Shown in pieces: positions 55,084-64,000 of a stretch of DNA of 64,000 nt. The position numbers and the translations under genes are program-made. Origin of the DNA: Vicia villosa. Taxonomy: Eukaryota; Streptophyta; Magnoliopsida; Fabales; Fabaceae. How positions within the stretch are numbered: the stretch's first letter is position 1; each line of letters starts with the position of its first letter. Below the pieces are notes generated by a model, which was not told the DNA's origin, searched no databases, and saw nothing but the letters and a program-made list of their open reading frames with translations. The DNA lies in assembly GCF_029867415.1 (NCBI RefSeq), contig NC_081183.1, forward strand, positions 188,815,247 to 188,879,246. Reading direction: 5' to 3'.

Positions 55084-56381
55084 TGTTGAATTGCAGTATA
55101 GGGCAAGCAACGAAAAAAGATTTGGAAATATTGATCCGGGAATTATCGTCCTCAGAGATGGAGAGATGCCATTCAACAGTTTCTATGGTTTCGAGCTCGG
55201 GTTTGAATGAGCAAAAAGTAAACAAAGATATAGACAGGAAAGAATAACAAACACATTCTTAGAAGAGAAAGAACTTATCAGGAATGTAAATATATTCACT
55301 CTTCACAAACATACACTTACCAACCCATTATATTCAACCTACGATACTCGTCTATGTCATCACGTATCTCTCACATAAGCGTCCATCTCTGGAGCACAAA
55401 TGAGATCATCTCACAACTAAGGTTATCTCTAACGCGAAGTCGCGAGAACATCCATATTCTCGCGTCGGCGATCTCTCGCGCGCCGCTCAAACACGAAAGC
55501 ATTAAGAACAGATACAAGCAGTGAATGCTAGCTCTAAATCTATCTCTAGAGTTCAGAACCAACAGATAATCATCCTAGATAAGGATTTAAGAAGTTTATC
55601 TCTAAAGCAACCCAAATCCCCAGCACAGAGCAAAAATCCAAAACAATATCAACACAGATTCGTAAAGCAAGTTAAATATAACATTATAATCGGTAAATAT
55701 ACATAAGATTCGAGTAACTATACAAACAAACCCAACACAAAGAAATACACAAAGAATAGAGAAGATAAACCAAACACCTCGCGGGTTGTCAGCTCCGGTT
55801 GATGAGAAATCCACCTCCGATCTTCCAAGTGCATGACCCGGTGTTGTTTTTTAAGCTAATCCTAATCTAAGAATGAAAATGATGGAGTTGGAATCAAAAA
55901 CTCTCCAAAACCATAACCCTAAAATGGTTCAAATGAAAGAATATAAAGACAATTTCTGCTACGGCCGCTTAGCGGCCAAATCTCGCTTAGCGGACTACAC
56001 GTATTACAAAAATATCAAGAACAGTAAACAGGCCTCCGCTTAGCGGCCAGAACCGCCGCTTAGCGGCCAGGGAAATTTGGTTCGCCCCTGGAAAGCGCGC
56101 TTACACGCCTCTCAGCGGCGCTCTCTGCACAAAACTTGCTTATTTGATCCAAAATCGCGCAATCGGAGCTGTGCCTTCGACACTTTATTCCTCGAGGCTC
56201 CAATAAGCATGAATACCTATAAAAACAAAGGAAAAACTATTAAACGGTATATAAAACATATGAAAACTAAATAATGTGAATATATACACAAGAGTGGGGA
56301 TTTTATTACAAAAACGGAATGAATAGAATCGATAAGTGCCACAATTATATACTCAAAATAACAACATTTTGGCACTTATCA
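55084..56381 (-). repeat. Element D 3' LTR (1298 bp)
   Basis: Ends TTCAACA at 55084 on the - strand, joined to RT codons of S2 (CCAGGTTAGAATC). It includes the array CCGCTTAGCGGCC at about 55963-56070. Confidence 0.88.
55963..56120. repeat. CGCTTAGCGG palindrome array in D LTR
   Basis: Four CCGCTTAGCGG-type or CGCTTAGCGG copies (about 55966, 55983, 56037, 56054) and a diverged CTCAGCGGCG at about 56111. Repeated in the other LTR at about 59321-59478, where the last copy reads GCCGCTCAGCGGC. Confidence 0.85.
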
Positions 56382-58420
56382 AACTCTCCCCAACTTAAAA
56401 CTTTGTTTGTCCTCAAACAATGTCAAATAAATCAAAGAATCAAAAGTAATAAACCAAAGAATTGTGAATCAACAAGTTTTGAAAACCAAAAACAAATGTA
56501 TGGCTCAATACAAAAACGTATAAACAAAGTAAATACTTACCACTATCCTACAACGACAACATATAAATGAAACGAATCTTAAGTACAAAAATCATGCAAA
56601 ACATTCTAAACCAATACATGCTATCTCATGAATCACACCTAGCAAAATTTCATCAATGGATGAAGAACACACAAAGGTGAAGGACTTTTAACACTCATCC
56701 AAAAATCTTGCAAACAAAAGATTAAATTATGCATTCATCCAAAAATCACATTGAAGATACAAAAGCAAGAATCACAAGGACTTTTCAAGGTTGTAATGTG
56801 GCTTGGTAAACAAACAAGGGATAAGTCCTAAGGCTAATCGAAACAAAAACTTGCCTAAACCTAAGGGAGTGATCAATCCACCAAAGTCCTAAGCAACAAA
56901 ATCTCGATTAAACTTCTTCCTTAACCACAAGTTTCTCAAACCAATCACAATACTTATTAGCACAGTTATTCACTTCTCTTTTCTTTTTGTTTTTCAAAAC
57001 TTTTTTTATTTTTTTCTTTCTTTTTCTTTTCTTTTCTTTTCACATTTTTTTTCTTTCTTTTCAACCTCATAGCAACAACCAAATAAGTAGCAACCATTTC
57101 TCTCCCCAACTTGATTTCAACCACACCATCATATGAATACTCCCTACTTTCTAATGCAAGGTAAAAAATCATACCAAAAATCATGGTTGAGGGTTCAAGA
57201 AAACAAAGAATCAATCATCCATGCAAAAATGACAACTAAACACTCAAAGATAAGCATTTAGCAAAAACAACGTGGACATTGACAAAAAGCTCAAAAGGGG
57301 TAACAAATGATCACACACTCACAAGGTGAATTGACTATTTGGTTATGGTGGTTGTGCTCAAAATGAAATAAAATGCCTTGATCCTTTTCATACTTTCATA
57401 AAATCAACATAAACAAAAGATTAAGCATAATAAAATCCAGTTAAAACAAAGATTGTGGCCTCCAGCATATGTGAATAATGGAAAGCTTCCTCACATTTAT
57501 GGTTTGGGAACTAAAGTGATTCAATCAATAAGCAAGTAATGCAAAAGAATGAATGGTATGGTAATTGTACAAATGAAAAGTTTCCTAAACATGTTATGCT
57601 GTAGAAAGCGATAAATGAGTACCTTGAATGATACGACTTCAAAAACAATATCCTACCATACATCCGCAAGTTGAAACACTCAAGCTTTGGAAAATCACCT
57701 CAAAAATCTTCGAATAACGGACAAAATTCGAGTACAAACAACCAACAAAAGAATTAGACAAATAAAACTAGTATCTACTACTAAATAGCCTTGGTGAAAG
57801 TGGGAAAAATGAGTGAACCAAGTGGAATGGGAACCCACTGGTACAAAGCAAGAAAAACAGAATTTTACTGTCATCGCTTAGCGGAGCTAGGCTCGCTTAG
57901 CGATGACAGAAAAAACCAGAAAAATCAGAACAGAAATAGCTGTTCCAATTTTCCTCCACTTCACCTAAATACCTCATAAATATAAATATAAACAATATTT
58001 ACAACCGTTGGGGTGCCTCCCAACAAGCGCTTGTTTTACGTCGTTAGCTCGACGCCTTTATTGTTTCGGTGTTTGGAAAGTAGCTTCCTCCAATCATGCC
58101 TTGGTGATGTCTCACCGCACAAGCCTAAAGAAAGTGTCCTAACCAACCACTCAACAAACGTTACAGTACAAATATATAACAATTTCACAAACATAAAGAA
58201 AACACAAGTATAAAAATATGTACACAAACAAACACATATATACAAGTATGAACATATACATGTATTATTATACAAAAAGAGAAAAGTTGGTGAATATAAA
58301 CAAGTAAACATGTACAAGTAAGTATATATGCAAGTGAGATTATACAAGTAAGCATATACAATATATACGATATATACAAAGCTCAAAACCACGAAAACTA
58401 TTGCGATGCAATCACAACCA
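56382..58420 (-). other. Element D interior, non-coding
   Basis: Reading on the - strand from the primer site: a TG/TA-rich leader, the conserved hairpin block (complement of CCGTTGGGGTGCCTCCCAAC, about 58002-58021, plus the AAGCGCTTG palindrome), the CGCTTAGCG array (57868-57909), AT-rich filler with an A/G-rich run at 56975-57065, TTGAGGACAAAC and the polypurine tract. No gag remnant found. Confidence 0.75.
57868..57909. repeat. Interior palindrome pair of element D
   Basis: TGTCATCGCTTAGCGGAGCT continues into AGGCTCGCTTAGCGATGACA. The outer ten bases TGTCATCGCT and AGCGATGACA are perfectly complementary, and each half carries a CGCTTAGCG palindrome. Confidence 0.85.
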
Positions 58421-58441
58421 TCCCCGGCAACGGCGCCATTT

Positions 58442-59739
58442 TGTTGAATTGCAGTATAGGGCAAGCAACGAAAAAAGATTTGGAAATATTGATCCGGGAA
58501 TTATTGTCCTCAGAGATGGAGAGATGCCATTCAACAGTTTCTATGGTTTCGAGCTCGGGTTTGAATGAGCAAAAAGTAAACAAAGATATAGACAGGAAAG
58601 AATAACAAACACATTCTTAGAAGAGAAAGAACTTATCAGGAATGTAAATATATTCACTCTTCACAAACATACACTTACCAACCCATTATATTCAACCTAC
58701 GATACTCGTCTATGTCATCACGTATCTCTCACATAAGCGTCCATCTCTGGAGCACAAATGAGATCATCTCACAACTAAGGTTATCTCTAACGCGAAGTCG
58801 CGAGAACATCCATATTCTCGCGTCGGCGATCTCTCGCGCGCCGCTCAAACACGAAAGCATTAAGAACAGATACAAATAGTGAATGCTAGCTCTAAATCTA
58901 TCTCTAGAGTTCAGAACCAACAGATAATCATCCTAGATAAGGATTTAAGAAGTTTATCTCTAAAGCAACCCAAATCCCCAGCATAGAGCAAAAATCCAGA
59001 ACAATATCAACACAGATTCGTAAAGCAAGTTAAATATAACATTATAATCGGTAAATATACATAAGATTCGAGTAACTATACAAACAAACCCAACACAAAG
59101 AAATACACAAAGAATAGAGAAGATAAACCAAACACCTCGCGGGTTGTCAGCTCCGGTTGATGAGAAATCCACCTCCGATCTTCCAAGTGCATGACCCGGT
59201 GTTGTTTTCTAAGCTAATCCTAATCTAAGAATGAAAATGATGGAGTTGGAATCAAAAACTCTCCAAAACCATAACCCTAAAATGGTTCAAATGAAAGAAT
59301 ATAAAGACAATTTCTGCTACGGCCGCTTAGCGGCCAAATCTCGCTTAGCGGACTACACGTATTACAAAAATATCAAGAACAGTAAACAGGCCTCCGCTTA
59401 GCGGCCAGAACCGCCGCTTAGCGGCCAGGGAAATTTGGTTCGCCCCTGGAAAGCGCGCTTACACGCCGCTCAGCGGCGCTCTCTGCACAAAACTTGCTTA
59501 TTTGATCCAAAATCGCGCAATCGGAGCCGTGCCTTCGACACTTTATTCCTCGAGGCTCCAATAAGTATGAATACCTATAAAAACAAAGGAAAAACTATTA
59601 AACGGTATATAAAACATATGAAAACTAAATAATGTGAATATATACACAAAAGTGGGGATTTTATTACAAAAACGGAAGGAATAGAATCGATAAGTGCCAC
59701 AATTATATACCCAAAATAACAACATTTTGGCACTGATCA
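58442..59739 (-). repeat. Element D 5' LTR (1298 bp)
   Basis: Same ends as 55084-56381; the primer site adjoins its left edge. On its other side 59740-59957 duplicates 56382-56599 apparently without a difference. Confidence 0.88.
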
Positions 59740-59957
59740 AACTCTCCCCAACTTAAAACTTTGTTTGTCCTCAAACAATGTCAAATAAATCAAAGAATCA
59801 AAAGTAATAAACCAAAGAATTGTGAATCAACAAGTTTTGAAAACCAAAAACAAATGTATGGCTCAATACAAAAACGTATAAACAAAGTAAATACTTACCA
59901 CTATCCTACAACGACAACATATAAATGAAACGAATCTTAAGTACAAAAATCATGCAA

Positions 59958-61850
59958 AGGTTTCTGTGTAGTCAATTCCTTCTTGCTGACTATAACCTTG
60001 AGCAACCAGTCTGGCTTTGTTTCTTACCACTTCTCCCTTCTCGCTTAGCTTGTTTCTGAACACCCACTTAGTGCCGATGATGTTAAATCCTTTTGGTCTA
60101 GGAACCAAGTCCCATACATCATTCCTTGTAAACTGATTTAGTTCTTCGTGCATGGCAATTATCCAGTCTGGATCTTCTAGAGCTTGATCAACAGAAGTTG
60201 GCTCGATCAAAGAAACAAGACCTAATTGACATTCTGCATTGTTCTTAAGGAATGCCCTTGTTCTGATGGGATCATCTTTCTTTCCAAGGATCACATCTTC
60301 TGAATGAGCTGAAGCAAGTCTAGGTGATCTTCTGATTGTTGGTTCTTCAGAAATCCTGGGATTCTCTAAAGATGCAGCAACTTGATCTTTTGATTCATTG
60401 CTTCTGAGACTGCCAGCTTCTGCAGCTTTGCTTCTTGGTTCTACTGCTTCTGATATATCAATATCAAAATCTGCAAACTTCTCAAACTGCTTTGGTTTTT
60501 CAAGACCAAGCTTATCATCAAACCTGATATTGATTGATTCTTCTACAATCAATGTTTCAGTATTGTATACTCTGTAGCCTTTAGAGCGTTCAGAATATCC
60601 AAGAAGGAAACACTTTTGAGCTTTAGAATCAAACTTACCAAGATGATCTTTAGTATTCAGAATAAAACATACACATCCAAAAGGATGGAAATATGAAATG
60701 TTGGGCTTTCTGTTCTTCCACAATTCATAAGGAGTCTTATTTAGAATAGGTCTTATAGAGATTCTATTCTGAATATAACACGCAGTGTTTATTGTTTCTA
60801 CCCAGAAATGCTTAGCCATATTGGTTTCATTGATCATGGTTCTGGCCATTTCTTGTAGAGTCCTATTCTTTCGCTCTACAACTCCATTTTGCTGTGGAGT
60901 TCTAGGACAAGAGAAATCATGGGCAATACCATTTTCTTTGAAGAACTCCTCAAAGAATTTGTTCTCAAATTCACCACCATGATCACTTCTGACCTTTATG
61001 ATTTTACACTCTTTCTCAGATTGGATCTGAGTGCAGAATTCAAAGAACACTGAATGAGACTCATCCTTGTGTTTCAAGAACTTTACCCATGTCCAACGGC
61101 TATAATCATCAACGATGACTAATCCATATTTCTTCCCTCTGACAGATGCTGTTTTGACTGAGCCAAACAGATCAATGTGCAAGAGTTCTAATGGCCTTGA
61201 GGTAGAAACAACATTCTTAGACTTGAATGCAAGTCTGGAGAACTTGCCCTTCTGACATGCTTCACAAAGAGCATCTGATTTGAATTTCAGATTTGGGAGA
61301 CCTCTGACCAGATTTAGTTTGTTAATCTGAGAAATCTTTCTCAAACTAGCATGACCTAATCTTCTGTGCCAGACCCATTGCTCCTCATAAACAGACATAA
61401 GACAAGTCACCTTCTCCTTCTCAAGATCAGAAAGATCAATCTTATAAATGTTGTTCTTCCTCTTGCCTGTAAATAGGATTGAGCCATCCTTCTTACTTAC
61501 AGCCTTGCAAGACTTTTGATTGAAGATTATATCATAACCATTGTCACTTAATTGACTTATGGACAATAAGTTATGCGTTAATCCTTCAACAAGAAGTACA
61601 TTAGTTATTGAAGGAGAGTTACCAAGACTAATGGTTCCAGAGCCAATGATTTTGCCCTTCTGATCTCCTCCAAACTTGACTTCTCCACCTGGTTTAAGCA
61701 CCAGGTCTTGGAATGTAGACCTTCTTCCTGTCATGTGTCGCGAGCACCCAAAGTCCAGGTACCATGACATTTTGCTTTTTGTCCTATTTGCCGCCAAGGA
61801 TATCTCTTCAAAATCTGATTCTTATGTAGATTCTGATCCATCATCTTCTG
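59958..61850 (-). pseudogene. S2 pol, protease, integrase and RT N-terminus
   Basis: The protease active site reads WYLDFGCSRHMTG, with Phe in place of the Ser of DSG. The integrase has the His-His-Cys-Cys domain (WHRRLGHASLRKISQ, LCEACQKGKF) and the Asp-Asp-Glu core (LLHIDLFGSV, VRSDHGGEF, NGVVERKNRTLQEMAR), then the C-terminal GKFDSKAQKCFLLGYS region. RT starts at DWIIAMHEELNQFTRND and GTKWVFRNK and is cut by element D at DYTETFA. The frame is open throughout this part, but a TAA near 61823 separates it from gag. Confidence 0.92.
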
Positions 61851-62954
61851 TAGCCATCAGCGCGAAGTTGGCCTACTCTCCTTCAGAGTCTGATTCTGAT
61901 TCAGAATCATCCCATGTTGCCATAAGACCTTTCTTCTTATGAAACTTCTTCTTGGGATTCTCCTTCTGAAGTTTTGGACACTCGTTCTTGTAATGTCCAG
62001 GCTCATTGCACTCATAGCAGACAGCCTTCTTCTTGTCAGATCTTCTGTCACCAGAAGATTCTCCACGTTCAAATCCTTTGAACTTCTGAAGCCTCTGAAC
62101 TTCCTTTGCTTGCTCTTCCAGAGTTGGTTCACCCTTCTGGAGATCATGGACAGTTCATCTTCTTCTTCAGATTCTGATTCTTCAGGATCTTCTTCTCTAG
62201 CCTGAAAAGCGTTAGTGCATTTTTTAACATTAGATTTTAATGCAATAGACTTACCTTTCTTCTGAGGCTCGTTTGCATCCAGCTCTATTTCATGGCTTCT
62301 CAAGGCACTGATAAGCTCTTCCAAAGAAACTTCATTCAGATTCTTCGCAATCTTGAATGCAGTCACCATTGGACCCCATCTTCTGGGTAAGCTTCTGATG
62401 ATCTTCTTTACATGATCAGCCTTGGTGTAGCTTTTGTCCAGAACTCTTAATCCAGCAGTCAGAGTTTGAAATCTTGAAAACATCTTCTCAATGTCTTCAT
62501 CATCCTCCATCTTGAAGGCTTCATATTTCTGGATTAGAGCAAGAGCTTTAGTCTCCTTGACTTGAGCATTTCCCTCATGGGTCATTTTCACTGACTCATA
62601 TATATCATGGGCAGTTTCCCTGTTAGATATCTTCTCATACTCAGCATGAGAGATAACATTCAGCAAAATAGTCCTACATTTATGATGATTCTTGAAATCT
62701 TTCTTTTGATCATCAGTCATTTCGCTTCTTGTGAGCCTTACACCAGTAGCTTTAACAGGATGTTTGTAACCATCCAGCAGAAGACCCCATAGATCAGCAT
62801 CCAGACCAAGAAAGTAACTTTCCAGTTTATCTTTCCAATATTCAAAGTTTTCACCATCGAATATTGGTGGTCTAGTATAACCATTGTTACCTTTGTATTG
62901 CTCAGCAGAGCCAGATGTAGATGCAGTTGGATTTGATTGAGATTCACCAACCAT
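61823..62954 (-). pseudogene. S2 gag with frameshift
   Basis: Met at 62954 starts MVGESQSNPTASTSGSA and the copia gag domain (RPPIFDGENFEYWKDKLESY, DDEDIEKMFSRFQTLTAGLR, HVKKIIRSLPRRWGPMV, LEELISALRSHEIELDANE). After RKFRGFRSSK (near 62075) the frame shifts by one base. The zinc knuckle CYECNEPGHYKNEC (about 61975-62025) is intact but in the shifted frame. An acidic stretch and a TAA (about 61823) precede the protease. Gag and pol would normally form one polyprotein in this group. Confidence 0.88.
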
Positions 62955-63026
62955 CTTTTACTTAAGCGTTTTTCTCTTCCTGAATCTTTTCTAAACACGG
63001 TTAAGTGCTTGCACCTTAGAACCGGC

Positions 63027-63038
63027 GCTCTGATGCCA
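63027..63038 (-). other. S2 primer binding site
   Basis: TGGCATCAGAGC on the - strand, two bases inside the 5' LTR, the initiator-Met-type primer site of copia elements. Confidence 0.9.
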
Positions 63039-63040
63039 AT

Positions 63041-64000
63041 TGAAGGATAGAAAAACACTTAGAAAGGGGGGGGGGGGTTGAATAAGTGTAGTTTAAAAAC
63101 TTGAATGATAAAAACAATTTGCACAGTTATTTTTATCCTGGTTCGTTGTTAACTAAACTACTCCAGTCCACCCCCACGGAGTGATTTACCTCACCTGAGG
63201 ATTTAATCCACTAATCGCAACAGATTACAATGGTTTTCCACTTAGCCCACGACTAAGTCTTCTAGAGTATCCTGATCACAACCTGATCACTCTAGGAACA
63301 AATGCTTAGACACAAGCTAAGACTTTCTTAGAGTATCCTGACCACCACGTGATCACTCTAATTACAACTGCTTAGACACAAGCTAAGACTTCCTAGATTA
63401 TCCTGATCAACACTTGATCACTCTAGTTACTTACAAATTAATGTAATCAAATAAGAGTTTTACAATGCTTCTGAAAAGCTATAATCACAACAGTGATATT
63501 TCTCTTAACGTTTAAGCTTAATCTCACTAATATATTACAACAGCAATGTAGTGAGCTTTGATGAAGATGAAGTTTCTGAGCTTTGAGTTTGAACAGCGTT
63601 TCAGCAAGTTTTTCAGAATTGGTTCTTTTCAAAATCGTCAACATTGCTTCTCATCAGAACTTCATATTTATAGGCACTTGAGAAGATGACCGTTGGGAGC
63701 ATTTCATGCTTTGCGTGTTCCGTACAGCATTGCATTTAATGTTTCACGCTTTTGTCAACTACCTCGAGCCTTGTTCACGCTGTGTCTACTGACGTTGCCT
63801 TTAATAGCTTCCAACGTTCCTTTTGTCAGTCAGCGTAGCATGCCACCTGTACTTTCTTCTGATCTGATGTTTGTGAATAAAACGTTTGAATATCATCAGA
63901 GTCAAACAGCTTGGTGCATAGCATCTTCTTGTCTTCTGACCTTGAAGTGCTTCTGAGCGTGATACCATGAGAGCTTCAGTGCTTCTGCTTCTGAGCTCAA
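63041..64000 (-). repeat. S2 5' LTR, truncated by window end
   Basis: Ends CTATCCTTCA at 63041 on the - strand. 960 bp are visible, nearly identical to the matching part of 50400-51610, with a longer C/G run near 63067. Confidence 0.92.

Larger units (their letters stand above)
55084..59957 (-). mobile_element. Element D: non-coding gypsy element related to A, partial tandem
   Basis: Two 1298-bp LTRs (55084-56381 and 58442-59739) with TGAT...CAACA ends and about 13 differences. A tRNA-Asp-type primer site is at 58421-58438 and a polypurine tract (AAGTTGGGGAGAGTT, - strand) precedes the 3' LTR. The 2.06-kb interior has no gag or pol but keeps the post-gag hairpin block and a palindromic array, in the same order as element A. 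To the right of the 5' LTR, 59740-59957 repeats the last 218 bp of the interior, so the unit is LTR-interior-LTR plus a piece of a further unit. No 5-bp target duplication is visible. Confidence 0.88.
50400..64000 (-). mobile_element. Sirevirus (Ty1/copia) S2, split by element D
   Basis: 3' LTR 50400-51610, repeated polypurine tracts, 3' ORF, RNase H and RT, element D, rest of RT, integrase, protease, gag, primer site (63027-63038), and a 5' LTR from 63041 that runs off the window. The overlapping 960 bp of the two LTRs differ at about 8-9 sites apart from a G-run length change, so insertion is recent. Left target sequence ATCCT (50395-50399); the partner is beyond the window. Several lesions make it non-functional. 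Confidence 0.93.

Noticed and set aside
58036..58464. 142-codon Cys/Tyr-rich ORF in element D
   Set aside because: Translation of TATACAAG-type simple sequence next to the primer site; no conserved motif.

Overview
This is a stretch of plant nuclear DNA, almost certainly from a legume. Evidence is the Sirevirus-type Ty1/copia elements with polypurine tracts repeated upstream of the 3' LTR, an Ogre-type tRNA-Arg primer site with LTRs starting TGTCATACCCC, L1-type LINEs, and an R2R3-MYB gene with standard plant exon sizes. A temperate (Trifolieae/Fabeae-like) legume is my inference, not proof. Nothing bacterial is present. Roughly nine tenths of the window is transposable elements, many nested.

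Layout, left to right. 1-4884: 3' part of an internally deleted Sirevirus copy (called S1, + strand) whose extra 3' ORF is intact. It sits in the ORF1 of an L1-type LINE whose remainder (ORF1 tail, ORF2 with a frameshift at the RT active site, 3' UTR, poly-A) runs 4885-9122. 9123-11293 and 40138-41200: one degenerate plant-mobile-domain (PMD) locus split by element B. Element B (11294-40137, - strand, TSD CACTG) is a Tat-lineage Ty3/gypsy element with an antisense ORF between pol and the 3' LTR. B carries two later insertions. Element A (13413-20852, +, TSD TTCTT) is a gag-protease-only gypsy element that cut off the last 25 codons of B pol. Element C (27025-38531, -, TSD CCAAT) is a non-coding Ogre/Tat-primed element that split B gag.

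41422-43500: an old decayed Sirevirus 5' end. 43500-48670: a small AT-rich gene island with one R2R3-MYB gene (44334-46243, -, three exons, second intron GC-AG), an (AT)32 microsatellite and a hAT-type MITE with an 8-bp TSD. 48674-49424: a 5'-truncated LINE with a 15-bp TSD, then an old LTR remnant. 50400 to the window end: a nearly full Sirevirus (S2, -), interrupted in its reverse transcriptase by element D (55084 to about 59957, -), a non-coding gypsy element related in layout to A and with a partial tandem end.

Hand-counted LTR divergences (B about 1.2%, C about 1.0%, A about 0.6%) agree with the nesting order: all insertions are recent and B is the oldest of its stack. The most unusual signal is not coding. 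The interior of C, and in a different way the LTRs and post-gag regions of A and D, are built from short inverted-repeat units. In C the two arms of the hairpins change together from unit to unit while the layout is kept.
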